Positions 1 to 4,964 of a DNA stretch of 24,184 nucleotides are shown here, piece after piece. The DNA lies in the IMG/VR virus record IMGVR_UViG_3300042866_002428, positions 1-24,184 of that record, one strand, 5' to 3'. Origin of the DNA: a virus. The number at the start of each line of letters is the position of its first letter. The first letter of the stretch is position 1. The translations under genes and the position numbers were made by a program. Under the pieces are notes generated by a model. That model saw only the letters and a list, made by a program, of their open reading frames with translations. It was not told the origin of the DNA and ran no database searches.

Positions 1-130
1 TACACCTATACATATACCTAAATTGTTGTGTTAAACGCTCCATAAAGGTGTAATTTATATTAAATTATTGGGTGTTTTGTGCTATTTATGCCCAGTTTTG
101 CTTCAAAAGTAGTGTATTCCTTAGGATAAA

Positions 131-146
131 TGTTCCACATGGAACA
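131..146. repeat. parS-like palindrome TGTTCCACATGGAACA
   Basis: TGTTCCA and TGGAACA are perfect inverted arms around a CA centre; the palindrome extends to 9-bp arms at 129-148. It matches the general bacterial ParB site TGTTTCACGTGAAACA at 13 of 16 positions by eye. No parA or parB gene is visible here, so a partition role is only a suggestion. It could equally be a repressor operator. Confidence 0.4.
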
Positions 147-430
147 TTATGGCATAATGAGACCCTATATGACCCCCTATAAAGGTTCTGATAAGGTTAA
201 TAATTGAATCCCGCAAAATTTATGTAAGCGTCTATGTCAAAAATTTAATATGACAATTAAGACCTATATTTATCATAAATTAGGTGAGCGAATTTGTAAT
301 TTTATTCGGGGGGGAATTAGGTATCCCTATTGTGTTAGTAATACCCCTAGAGTATATATCTAAATTACAATGATGTAACCCGCAAAAATAATAGTTGGGG
401 AAAAGGTATGCCATAAAGGTATTACCTTAT

Positions 431-464
431 GTAAAGCATTAGATAATGCTTTACCCATTTTTTT
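431..464 (+). terminator. hairpin with T-run
   Basis: Arms GTAAAGCATTA (431-441) and TAATGCTTTAC (444-454) pair perfectly over 11 bp around a two-base centre and are followed by seven T at 458-464. The shape fits an intrinsic terminator for a plus-strand transcript entering from the left. The two-base loop is tight, so a DNA-level palindrome is the alternative. Confidence 0.45.
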
Positions 465-476
465 ATATGTACTCCA

Positions 477-504
477 TGTAAGATTACAGCGGTGTAAACT
501 TACA
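477..504. repeat. pair of TGTAANNTTACA sites, 16 bp apart
   Basis: Two exact 12-bp palindromes, TGTAAGATTACA at 477-488 and TGTAAACTTACA at 493-504, are separated by 4 bp. This is the leftmost pair of the dispersed array and lies about 180 bp upstream of the gene at 681. Confidence 0.8.
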
Positions 505-680
505 TAGGTGTTTTACCTAAAACATTAGCTAAAACTTTATATGGGTATTGGTTGGGGTATTTTATATTTATTATATATTTATTGGGCAAGGTTGGTTTTA
601 ATTAAATTAGCCGATATAGTGATTAGGCAATTCGGGATTTTATCCCTAAATAAATAAAACAACTAGTAAAGGAAAAAACA

Positions 681-1022
681 ATGGAACAGAAAAAGATAGT
701 CCCAAAAGAAATGGAAATTGAAATCATTGAAGAATCAGATATGGAATTCGTTCCGCGTGGGCGTAAATCTAATCTTTCTGATGATTTCGTAAAAAACATT
801 AAGAATAGCATTGAGAAATCAAATGCTGTTTCTATGAAGAAATTTGTCATTCTTAAGGAATTCACAATTCCTTCGGATTTGACTAATCAAAAGGATATCA
901 AAAACTATAAGGCTACGACTTCGGCAATGCTTCGGGGTTTGGCTAAGCGTTTGGGTTATTCTTCAGAAATTCGTTGGCATAAGGAAACAGTTCCTGCTAT
1001 TCGTTTCTCATTGAAGAAATAA
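681..1022 (+). CDS. family A small basic protein (FVPRGRKSN motif), AT-rich copy
   Basis: A 113-residue protein of unknown function. The ATG is preceded by AAAGGA eight bases upstream. After an acidic, Glu/Ile-rich start comes DMEFVPRGRKSN (residues about 21-32), which is shared almost exactly with the two minus-strand proteins at 1488 and 2247. The rest has the same plan: a helix, a strand with hydrophobic and Lys residues, a helix rich in Ala/Arg (SAMLRGLAKRLG), then a closing strand EIRWHKETVPAIRF. The family alignment argues for a small DNA- or RNA-binding protein, but that is inference. It is the only plus-strand member, has a longer N-terminus, and its codons are strongly AT-rich, unlike the GC-rich copy at 1488. 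It has its own terminator at 1053-1087, so it is a single-gene unit. Confidence 0.8.
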   Translation: MEQKKIVPKEMEIEIIEESDMEFVPRGRKSNLSDDFVKNIKNSIEKSNAVSMKKFVILKEFTIPSDLTNQKDIKNYKATTSAMLRGLAKRLGYSSEIRWHKETVPAIRFSLKK

Positions 1023-1052
1023 TTAAATAAACTAAATCATTCCGAATTGCGT

Positions 1053-1087
1053 AAGGGGTAGGGTAAAACCTACCCCTTATTTTTTTG
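1053..1087 (+). terminator. intrinsic terminator of the 681 gene
   Basis: AAGGGGTAGG (1053-1062) pairs with CCTACCCCTT (1069-1078) around a GTAAAA loop and is followed directly by a T-run. It lies 30 bp past the stop codon of the gene at 681. Confidence 0.85.
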
Positions 1088-1093
1088 TCTAAA

Positions 1094-1137
1094 ATAAAGG
1101 TTAGGATAAAGGTTGGATAAAGGTTTAGATAAAGGTT
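1094..1137 (+). repeat. four tandem ATAAAGGTT repeats
   Basis: ATAAAGGTT occurs at 1094, 1106, 1117 and 1129, a period of 11-12 bp or about one helical turn. A weaker ATAAAGAT follows at 1153, and another ATAAAGGTT sits near 1200. Single copies also lie at 43, 178, 412 and 5450. No reading frame runs through them. Confidence 0.6.
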
Positions 1138-1212
1138 GGAATTGAAATATGGATAAAGATATGAATGGGGAATTGTATTAGAAAATGAGTATTAAATTAT
1201 ATAAAGGTTCGG

Positions 1213-1372
1213 TGTAAGATTACCCGGGTGTAATCTTACATAAGCGTAAGATTACACCCGCGCTGTAATCTGACATGCCTGTAAGATTACATAGGTCCGG
1301 GACTTGGCGTGTAACTTTACAGTGATGTAAGTTATGAGAGCTGCTGTAACTTTACACTCATGTAAGTTATGG
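1213..1372. repeat. TGTAANNTTACA array 1
   Basis: Exact sites start at 1229, 1280, 1310 and 1345. One- or few-mismatch copies start at 1213, 1245, 1264, 1326 and 1361. Start-to-start steps are 16, 16, 19, 16, 30, 16, 19 and 16 bp, so the common unit is a 12-bp site plus a 4-bp spacer. The array lies in the gap between two family A genes. Confidence 0.8.
1225..1260. repeat. perfect 15-bp hairpin made of the array motif
   Basis: CGGGTGTAATCTTAC (1225-1239) pairs fully with GTAAGATTACACCCG (1246-1260) around the loop ATAAGC. There is no T-run, so it does not look like a terminator. Equivalent hairpins occur at 2104, 2835, 3789 and 4701, with an imperfect one at 5567. Confidence 0.75.
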
Positions 1373-1377
1373 TACGC

Positions 1378-1424
1378 AAAAAAAATCCGGACTAGCTCGA
1401 TCATTTGATCGAGTCAGGCCCGGA
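1378..1424 (-). terminator. second tandem terminator after the 1488 gene
   Basis: On the minus strand, TCCGG, then CTCGATCA/TGATCGAG (1396-1413, 8-bp arms), then CCGGA form a compound hairpin followed by an unbroken T-run (A-run 1378-1385 on the plus strand). It backs up the terminator at 1436-1466. Confidence 0.7.
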
Positions 1425-1435
1425 ATATCGGGGGC

Positions 1436-1466
1436 AAAAAAAAATCCCCCCGATTTCTCGGGGGGA
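1436..1466 (-). terminator. intrinsic terminator of the 1488 gene
   Basis: TCCCCCCGA (1445-1453) and TCGGGGGGA (1458-1466) form a 9-bp GC-rich stem with a 4-nt loop. On the minus strand it is followed by nine T (A-run 1436-1444). It lies just past the stop of the gene ending at 1488. Confidence 0.85.
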
Positions 1467-1487
1467 CTATTTCTGATCGGGGGGCGA

Positions 1488-1766
1488 TCAGGACTTGCGC
1501 ACCGCCTGGGGGATACCAGTGGTGGACCAGTGGATGGTCACGGTGACCCCTGCCTGCTTGGCGGCAGATCGGATGACCGCGCCGACCCTTGCCTTCGCCG
1601 TCTTGGCATCCTTCGCCTTGAGATCAACGGCGAGGCTGTTGAGCAAGAGCGCCTTGCCCTTGGTAAGTTTACCAAGTGCGGCTACCAGTGCTGGCGGGAC
1701 ATTGGACTTGCGTCCACGGGGGACAAATTCCATATCCCCTTCATCTATAAACTCGTAATCGGACAT
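1488..1766 (-). CDS. family A small basic protein (FVPRGRKSN motif), GC-rich copy
   Basis: A 92-residue protein of unknown function. It begins MSDYEFIDEGD and contains DMEFVPRGRKSNVP at about residues 11-24. It continues with a helix (ALVAALGKL), a strand rich in Leu/Val/Lys, an Ala/Arg helix (ARVGAVIRSAAKQAG) and a final strand with TIHWSTTGIPQAVRKS. It has the same length and plan as the 2247 product, and roughly two thirds of residues look identical by eye. The DNA is GC-rich, near 60% by eye, in a setting that is mostly AT-rich, which suggests separate acquisition. The start has GAGGAAA just upstream. Near codon 33 the gene holds a perfect-armed palindrome, CTTGGTAAGTTTACCAAG (1659-1676), close to the intergenic repeat. 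A nucleic-acid-binding role is inferred from basic helices only. Confidence 0.8.
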   Translation of the reverse strand: MSDYEFIDEGDMEFVPRGRKSNVPPALVAALGKLTKGKALLLNSLAVDLKAKDAKTAKARVGAVIRSAAKQAGVTVTIHWSTTGIPQAVRKS

Positions 1767-1802
1767 TGTGGTTTCCTCATTTTTTCACTACCCCTCAGGG
1801 CG

Positions 1803-1861
1803 ATCTTGGCGGTATTGCCTTGATGAATGAAACACTACAGGCAGCCCCGAACCAATGGCAA
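1803..1861 (-). promoter_or_regulatory. promoter and 5' hairpin of the 1488 gene
   Basis: On the minus strand, TTGCCA (1856-1861) and TAGTGT (1832-1837) are 18 bp apart and make a plausible promoter. Seven bases further begins the hairpin ATCAAGGC-AATACC-GCCAAGAT (1803-1824), with two A-A mismatches. The transcript would therefore start at or next to the hairpin. Compare the hairpins at 2544, 4927 and 7090. Confidence 0.5.
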
Positions 1862-2009
1862 ATACCAACATACTCCCAAACCCTTATACCATAAGGGTTC
1901 TAGTGATATATCTAACATTTATCAAGGTTTCCAAAACTTACAACACAAAAGTCATAACTTACACGGATCGGCAGCTGCCCGGGCCATTCGACACCATAAA
2001 GTACATCTG

Positions 2010-2182
2010 TGTAAACTTACATTACATTTTGGTTTAGATAAAGTACAGGCGTGTAATCTTACATAAAGATACTAAAAAATACTTACAAGAGTGTAATCTT
2101 ACAGCGGGTGTAAGTTTAGCGCACTCCTAAACTTACACCCGCCCTGACGACCCGTGTAAGTTTACTCTCGTGTAAGTTTACT
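2010..2182. repeat. TGTAANNTTACA array 2
   Basis: Exact sites lie at 2010-2021, 2052-2063 and 2092-2103. One-mismatch sites (final T for A) lie at 2155-2166 and 2171-2182, exactly 16 bp apart. The motif also forms the arms of the hairpin at 2104-2142. A half-site TGTAAGAA leads into the following terminator. Confidence 0.8.
2104..2142. repeat. perfect 16-bp hairpin made of the array motif
   Basis: GCGGGTGTAAGTTTAG (2104-2119) pairs with CTAAACTTACACCCGC (2127-2142) over 16 bp, with the loop CGCACTC. There is no T-run on either side. It is the longest of the intergenic hairpins. Confidence 0.8.
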
Positions 2183-2195
2183 GAGTTGTAAGAAT

Positions 2196-2223
2196 GCCCG
2201 AGCGTCGGGGGCGACGCTCGGGC
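2196..2223 (-). terminator. probable terminator of the 2247 gene
   Basis: GCCCGAGCGTC (2196-2206) and GACGCTCGGGC (2213-2223) form an 11-bp GC-rich stem 23 bp past the stop codon. Flanking GTAAGA and TCTTAC extend the symmetry. The T tract is poor (ATTCTT), so termination is likely but not certain. Confidence 0.55.
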
Positions 2224-2246
2224 TTATCTTACGGGGCTGTAAGTTA

Positions 2247-2525
2247 TCAGGCTTTGCGTACTGCCTGCGGTGTACCGTCTACTGCCCAATGGATAGAGAC
2301 TGCCATTCCTGCCTGCTTTGCGCCCTGACGGATTACCGCACTAACGCGGGCTTTCTCTGTCTTAGCGTTTACAGCCTTGAGGTCAACTTTCAGGGCTGTA
2401 AGTTTGCAAGCCTTACCCTTTGGCAAAGACGCGAACGCTTTCACCAAAGCCTCAGGAACATTGGACTTTCGTCCACGAGGAACGAACTGCATGTCGCCCT
2501 CGTCAATGAATTCATAATCTGCCAT
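2247..2525 (-). CDS. family A small basic protein (FVPRGRKSN motif), third copy
   Basis: A 92-residue protein of unknown function, equal in length to the 1488 product. I start it at the ATG at 2525 because AAAGG lies eight bases upstream and because the product then begins MADYEFIDEGD, matching MSDYEFIDEGD of its paralogue. The FVPRGRKSNVP motif, the Lys-rich strand (CKLTALKVDLK), the helix ARVSAVIRQGAKQAG and the end SIHWAVDGTPQAVRKA follow in the same order. Base composition is intermediate between the AT-rich 681 copy and the GC-rich 1488 copy. A one-mismatch copy of the intergenic palindrome (TGTAAGTTTGCA, 2397-2408) lies inside the gene. The protein may bind nucleic acid, but no direct evidence is visible. 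Confidence 0.8.
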   Translation of the reverse strand: MADYEFIDEGDMQFVPRGRKSNVPEALVKAFASLPKGKACKLTALKVDLKAVNAKTEKARVSAVIRQGAKQAGMAVSIHWAVDGTPQAVRKA

Positions 2526-2543
2526 GTCATTACCTTTCGTTAC

Positions 2544-2579
2544 TATCAAGCGGTATTGCTTGATAAGAGAAACATTATC
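2544..2579 (-). promoter_or_regulatory. -10 and 5' hairpin of the 2247 gene
   Basis: On the minus strand GATAAT (2574-2579) is followed eight bases later by the perfect hairpin TATCAAGC-AATACC-GCTTGATA (2544-2565), then GTAAC and the GAAAGG ribosome-binding site. The AATACC loop is identical to that of the 1488 gene. I cannot see a good -35 box. Confidence 0.5.
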
Positions 2580-2834
2580 GGAAGCCAAACACTAATGCGA
2601 GGTAATCAAACTGTAACAATGCGCTAGAACCCAATGCCCATATGAGATATATCAGAGGGAATGTTACAGTCTCATGACAATTCTATTACCCATGAGTAAC
2701 TTGAGTCAATTGTCTAAACTTACAAAGAGTGTCTCTAAACTTACATAAACATTACTTTATCGCTTCCATAAAGTACAAGCGTGTAAAGTTACAACCATGT
2801 ACTAAACCTTAACTTACATGCCTGCAAACTTACA

Positions 2835-2870
2835 CAGGTGTAACTTCTGCGTGGAGCGAAGTTACACCTG
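2835..2870. repeat. perfect 13-bp hairpin made of the array motif
   Basis: CAGGTGTAACTTC (2835-2847) pairs with GAAGTTACACCTG (2858-2870) around a 10-nt loop. The outer CAGGTGTAA matches the hairpin at 3789, while the inner stem and loop sequences differ. This points to conservation of the ends rather than simple copying. Confidence 0.75.
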
Positions 2871-2907
2871 CCTGTAATTTTACATCGGTGTAAGTTAACA
2901 CCGGGAC

Positions 2908-2941
2908 AAAAAAACACCGCTGGCTAAAATGCCAGCGGTGT
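2908..2941 (-). terminator. terminator of the 3569-2963 minus unit
   Basis: ACACCGCTGGC (2914-2924) and GCCAGCGGTGT (2931-2941) form an 11-bp stem with a 6-nt loop, followed on the minus strand by seven T (2908-2914). It lies just past the 30-residue gene at 2963. Confidence 0.85.
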
Positions 2942-2962
2942 AATTTTACTAGCTTGTAAGTT

Positions 2963-3055
2963 TTACTTTTTCTCTAAGTACCATGCTAGGGCTAATGCCC
3001 CAATGAACCACCATGAGATACTTAGTACTGCTATGAGTGATTTGATGATTATCAT
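2963..3055 (-). CDS. 30-residue single-span membrane peptide
   Basis: A very short gene below usual calling limits. It is supported by GGAAGGA five bases before the ATG, by its position as the last gene of a minus-strand unit, and by a terminator 22 bp after it. The product begins MIIIKSLIAVLSISWW and ends in the charged LEKK. Residues 6-27 are almost entirely hydrophobic, which fits one transmembrane helix. There is a 18-bp gap from the gene at 3074. Function is unknown; small phage membrane peptides include holin-like, superinfection-exclusion and toxin-like proteins, and nothing here chooses between these. Confidence 0.55.
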   Translation of the reverse strand: MIIIKSLIAVLSISWWFIGALALAWYLEKK

Positions 3056-3073
3056 AACTTCCTTCCGTGTAAG

Positions 3074-3319
3074 TCAGTCTGCGAGTAAGTCTTCTGGCAG
3101 TTCGTCTGTGATGTCTCGTGCGTCTGCGTCCGCGTCATCATCGTCCATGTCTTGGGCAAAAATAACAGCCATGTCTGTATCTTCTTCACTTGCCTTATCG
3201 TCACGGATAGCCCGCAACTGATTAGCGAGATCGGTGATGTCTTTGGCGTAGTACAGGAAACTATCCGCCCATTCTGCGTCGCCTTGCTCGTACTGCCAAG
3301 ATACCTCGTATGTTTTCAT
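3074..3319 (-). CDS. small acidic protein
   Basis: An 81-residue protein of unknown function. I start at the ATG at 3319, which has AGAAAGG upstream, rather than at an upstream in-frame start that would overlap the neighbouring gene. It begins MKTYEVSWQYEQGDAEWADS and is acidic throughout. The C-terminal half has a run of Asp/Ala (DMDDDDADADARD) and ends DELPEDLLAD. The strong negative charge would suit a DNA-mimic or protein-binding role, but this is only a possibility. It sits between the CxxC protein gene at 3342 and the 30-residue membrane peptide at 2963, all in one direction and probably one transcript. Confidence 0.7.
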   Translation of the reverse strand: MKTYEVSWQYEQGDAEWADSFLYYAKDITDLANQLRAIRDDKASEEDTDMAVIFAQDMDDDDADADARDITDELPEDLLAD

Positions 3320-3341
3320 GTAATTATACCTTTCTGTTTGT

Positions 3342-3569
3342 TTAGTAGCCTTGGGTTTCGCCAAGGATTTGGGAATATGAATGTTCACTATCTTCTATCT
3401 GTGTAGTGGTATTGAGAATACCGCAATATTTACAGGTTGCGTGGATTTGGGTAAGTATGTATTTTCCATTTTCTACTTGATTAGAGACAGTACCAATAAA
3501 CATAAATTCATGGGGCATATTGTCTCGGTAATTTATTCTGTTTCTCATGTTACAGGTTAGATATGACAT
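3342..3569 (-). CDS. small protein with CxxC knuckle
   Basis: A 75-residue protein of unknown function. ATCKYCG (around residues 45-51) is a single CxxC pair as in zinc knuckles or rubredoxin-type turns; two further Cys/His ligands are not obvious, though His 43 and His 63 are candidates. GAAAGGGA lies about 12 bases before the first ATG, a little far. An internal ATG (residue 18, MPHEFMFIG) is the alternative start. It is the first gene of the three-gene unit that ends at 2963. Its upstream region has TGTAAG half-sites but no clear promoter. Confidence 0.6.
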   Translation of the reverse strand: MSYLTCNMRNRINYRDNMPHEFMFIGTVSNQVENGKYILTQIHATCKYCGILNTTTQIEDSEHSYSQILGETQGY

Positions 3570-3911
3570 GTTGTAAGTTATCCCTTTCGGTTCTGGTTGG
3601 TTCTATCTCGCTACCCTCACCCTAACACATATCTAGGGCAATTCCAAGCACCATTTCGGGGGCTAATTTGAGCCTATTCCAGACCCCTAGTAAGTTATCA
3701 CCAGAATACTTTCCCATAAAGTTTCATCAGTGTAAACTTACATTGAAAATACACACTAAACATAAAGGTACATCACTGTAAACTTACACAGGTGTAAGGC
3801 TCGCAAGAGAGCAGCCTTACACCTGCCTGTAATCTTACATGTGTGTAAGGTTTTGCTGTGTAAGTTTTGAGGAGTTGGGTTACAGGAGTGTAAGTTTCCA
3901 GTTGTGTAATT
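3570..3911. other. non-coding spacer with array 4
   Basis: No gene is seen. The left half (3570-3720) is low in recognisable signals apart from half-sites. The right half carries the fourth TGTAANNTTACA array and its hairpin. The stretch 3711-3800 is similar to 4622-4712: both have CATAAAGT, a site, TTGAAAATA, CTAAACATAAAG, TACAT, a site and then the hairpin. This indicates a duplicated spacer cassette. Confidence 0.6.
3731..3902. repeat. TGTAANNTTACA array 4 with 13-bp hairpin
   Basis: Exact sites are at 3731-3742, 3777-3788 and 3828-3839. Partial sites start at 3793, 3844, 3859 and 3891. The steps 3777 to 3793 and 3828 to 3844 are both 16 bp. The hairpin CAGGTGTAAGGCT (3789-3801) / AGCCTTACACCTG (3813-3825) has 13 perfect pairs and an 11-nt loop. 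Confidence 0.8.
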
Positions 3912-4370
3912 TTAGTACAGTCGTTTGCTGTATTGCTGGCTATTCTCTAGTCGCCATCGTTCTGTGCCATAGACCCAGTCGCTTTCCATATCTATCTCGA
4001 TTTCTAATTCGGGCGTAGTGTAGAAATCATTTTTCGCAGGTGTATTCTCTATTGCTAAAGTTACAGTGGGGTAAGTTTCCCGCACCTTGTCAAAGAAATC
4101 CTTTACGAAACTATCGCCCAAACTTACAAGCAACGCTAGTTGGCAGGCGAAGATATCGGGTTCTGTAATATTAGGCAGGATAGTATTTGCGGATCCTTGA
4201 TATCTAGGCTTCAGATTACCGTAAACATCTACGGGGAAGTGTTGTTTCAAAACTGTCTTCACTGTAACTTTACGCAAGCCTAACCATTCGGCAATGTCAC
4301 TAGGCGGTACGCTATCTCGAAACATTCCGCAAATCTTATCTATCATATCCTGGGTTAGTATCGTCGCCAT
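3912..4370 (-). CDS. helix-turn-helix protein, candidate regulator
   Basis: A 152-residue protein. Residues 8-45 (DMIDKICGMFRDSVPPSDIAEWLGLRKVTVKTVLKQHFP, abbreviated here by its ends) read as a helix-turn-helix of the homeodomain-like or resolvase C-terminal type: a first helix, then SDIAEWLGL and VTVKTVLKQ as turn and recognition helix. The C-terminal two thirds match no family I know and are rich in aromatic and acidic residues. The start has AGGAAGG ten bases upstream and overlaps the end of the gene at 4355 by 16 bp, so the two are co-translated. Several TGTAAG or TTACA half-sites and one one-mismatch site (4263-4274) lie inside the gene. It is one of two recognisable HTH proteins in the window and the only one in the palindrome-rich region, so it could bind those sites. 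That is unproven. Confidence 0.7.
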   Translation of the reverse strand: MATILTQDMIDKICGMFRDSVPPSDIAEWLGLRKVTVKTVLKQHFPVDVYGNLKPRYQGSANTILPNITEPDIFACQLALLVSLGDSFVKDFFDKVRETYPTVTLAIENTPAKNDFYTTPELEIEIDMESDWVYGTERWRLENSQQYSKRLY

Positions 4371-4537
4371 ATAATCTTACCTTCCTGTAAGTTTGGGGTA
4401 TCCTTTATAATTAGTCTAATCATTGCGATTAGTCTACGATCATTGTGGTGTAAGTTTTGGATAACACACCACATCTCGTCATCTGTAAGTTTACACAGAT
4501 GAGCCAGTATCTCTAGTTCGTGTTGGGTATATGTCAT
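4355..4537 (-). CDS. small helical protein, probable leaderless mRNA
   Basis: A 60-residue protein of unknown function starting MTYTQHELEILAHL. It is predicted helical (TQHELEILAHLCKLTDDEMWCVIQNL, then RRLIAMIRLIIKD). I choose the ATG at 4537 because a TATACT box (4544-4549) ends seven bases before it, so transcription would begin at the ATG itself; a TTG two codons upstream is the alternative. Codons 16-19 (CKLTDD region) hold an exact TGTAAGTTTACA palindrome at 4484-4495, the only exact copy inside a gene. It precedes and overlaps the HTH gene at 3912. Confidence 0.6.
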   Translation of the reverse strand: MTYTQHELEILAHLCKLTDDEMWCVIQNLHHNDRRLIAMIRLIIKDTPNLQEGKIIWRRY

Positions 4538-4543
4538 AGTCAA

Positions 4544-4573
4544 AGTATAGCGTAAATATTCATGTAAGTTTAG
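4544..4573 (-). promoter_or_regulatory. leaderless promoter with overlapping palindrome half-site
   Basis: TATACT on the minus strand (4544-4549) is separated from the ATG at 4537 by exactly six bases. The -35 region is poor (TAAACT) and is covered by TGTAAGTTTAGG (plus strand 4562-4573), a degenerate copy of the repeated palindrome. A protein bound there would compete with RNA polymerase. Confidence 0.5.
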
Positions 4574-4889
4574 GGTTATTTTTGGGTTATTTCTTACCCT
4601 AGTTTCATCATGTAAGATTAGGTTTTCATAAAGTTACACAGCTCTAATATTACAGTTGAAAATATATGCTAAACATAAAGATACATTTGTGTAATATTAC
4701 ATGGGTGTAAGTCTGTTGGCAGAGCCGACTTACACCCATCCGAAGGTGTAAGTTTAGGGCTCCATAAAGTCTGGCTGTGTAAACTTACACAGCGCTACGG
4801 GCTTCCTGATGCGTCTGGTGACAATTCTACTGGGGCTTTCGTGTAAGTTTTGAGGTTGGTTATGTTGAGAATTATTCTCAAAATATAAG
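4574..4889. other. non-coding spacer with array 5
   Basis: No gene is seen. Exact TGTAANNTTACA sites lie at 4690-4701 and 4778-4789; partial sites start at 4610, 4706 and 4745 and near 4841. The 4690 to 4706 step is 16 bp. The 13-bp hairpin ATGGGTGTAAGTC (4701-4713) / GACTTACACCCAT (4727-4739) lies at its centre. A separate 7-bp-arm palindrome TTGAGAATTATTCTCAA (4865-4881) sits just upstream of the promoter of the 4965 gene and may be a distinct operator. Confidence 0.65.
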
Positions 4890-4944
4890 TTGCAATATGT
4901 GTAAGTTTATGTGCTACACTGAAAGCGCAAGCAACAACGCTTGC
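4890..4944 (+). promoter_or_regulatory. promoter, embedded half-site and 5' hairpin of the 4965 gene
   Basis: TTGCAA (4890-4895) and an extended TGC-TACACT (-10 at 4915-4920) are 19 bp apart. TGTAAGTTTATG (4900-4911), a degenerate repeat copy, lies between the two boxes. Six bases after the -10 begins the hairpin GCAAGC-AACAAC-GCTTGC (4927-4944), so the mRNA should start with it. GAAAGGG follows at 4951-4957. Confidence 0.55.
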
Positions 4945-4964
4945 CAAAACGAAAGGGTTCCAAA

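Larger units (their letters stand above)
1..680. other. AT-rich non-coding left region
   Basis: No convincing gene is seen in these 680 bases. The stretch is AT-rich and holds several short signals: a 20-bp palindrome at 129-148, scattered ATAAAGGT copies (43, 178 and 412), an 11-bp-arm hairpin with a T-run at 431-464, and two TGTAANNTTACA palindromes at 477-504. The last part, from about 540, must contain the promoter and leader of the gene starting at 681, but I cannot choose one promoter there with confidence. Confidence 0.6.
1023..1487. other. non-coding spacer between 681 and 1488 genes
   Basis: This 465-bp gap holds, left to right, the terminator of the plus-strand gene, the ATAAAGGTT tandem repeats, a dense array of TGTAANNTTACA sites including a perfect hairpin, and two tandem terminators for the minus-strand gene that ends at 1488. 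I see no gene in it. Confidence 0.65.
1862..2246. other. non-coding spacer between 1488 and 2247 genes
   Basis: I see no gene here. The gap contains a 9-bp-arm inverted repeat AACCCTTAT-ACC-ATAAGGGTT at 1879-1899 without a T-run, several half-sites (ACTTACA) around 1937-1960, the second TGTAANNTTACA array at 2010-2182 and the terminator of the gene ending at 2247. Confidence 0.6.
2580..2962. other. non-coding spacer with array 3
   Basis: I see no gene in these 383 bases. Half-sites (TAAACTTACA) occur near 2715 and 2735. Full or near-full TGTAANNTTACA sites are at 2782 (exact), 2823, 2839, 2873 (exact), 2889 and 2939; the pairs 2823/2839 and 2873/2889 are 16 bp apart. A 13-bp hairpin lies at 2835-2870 and a terminator for the minus-strand genes at 2908-2941. 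Confidence 0.65.

Noticed and set aside
1213-1372. Repeats at regular spacing suggesting a CRISPR array
   Set aside because: The units are 12-bp palindromes with 4-bp gaps and many mismatches. There are no 25-40 bp identical repeats, no unique 30-bp spacers and no cas genes.
1827-2066. Plus-strand open frame of 79 codons
   Set aside because: It lies over the promoter of the 1488 gene and a repeat array, has no ribosome-binding site, and its product is an odd His/Gln/Asn mixture with no structure. It is most likely chance.
2104-2142. Perfect 16-bp hairpin as an intrinsic terminator
   Set aside because: No T-run follows on either strand, and a better terminator candidate (2196-2223) lies next to the gene end. 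The same holds for the equivalent hairpins in the other gaps.
681-2525. Family A proteins as phage repressors binding the palindromes
   Set aside because: They are small and basic and near the sites, but no recognisable DNA-binding fold such as helix-turn-helix is visible, so I do not assert it as a function.
4941-4964. TTG start eight codons upstream for the 4965 gene
   Set aside because: The TTG lies inside the 5' hairpin right arm, while the ATG at 4965 has GAAAGGG at proper distance.
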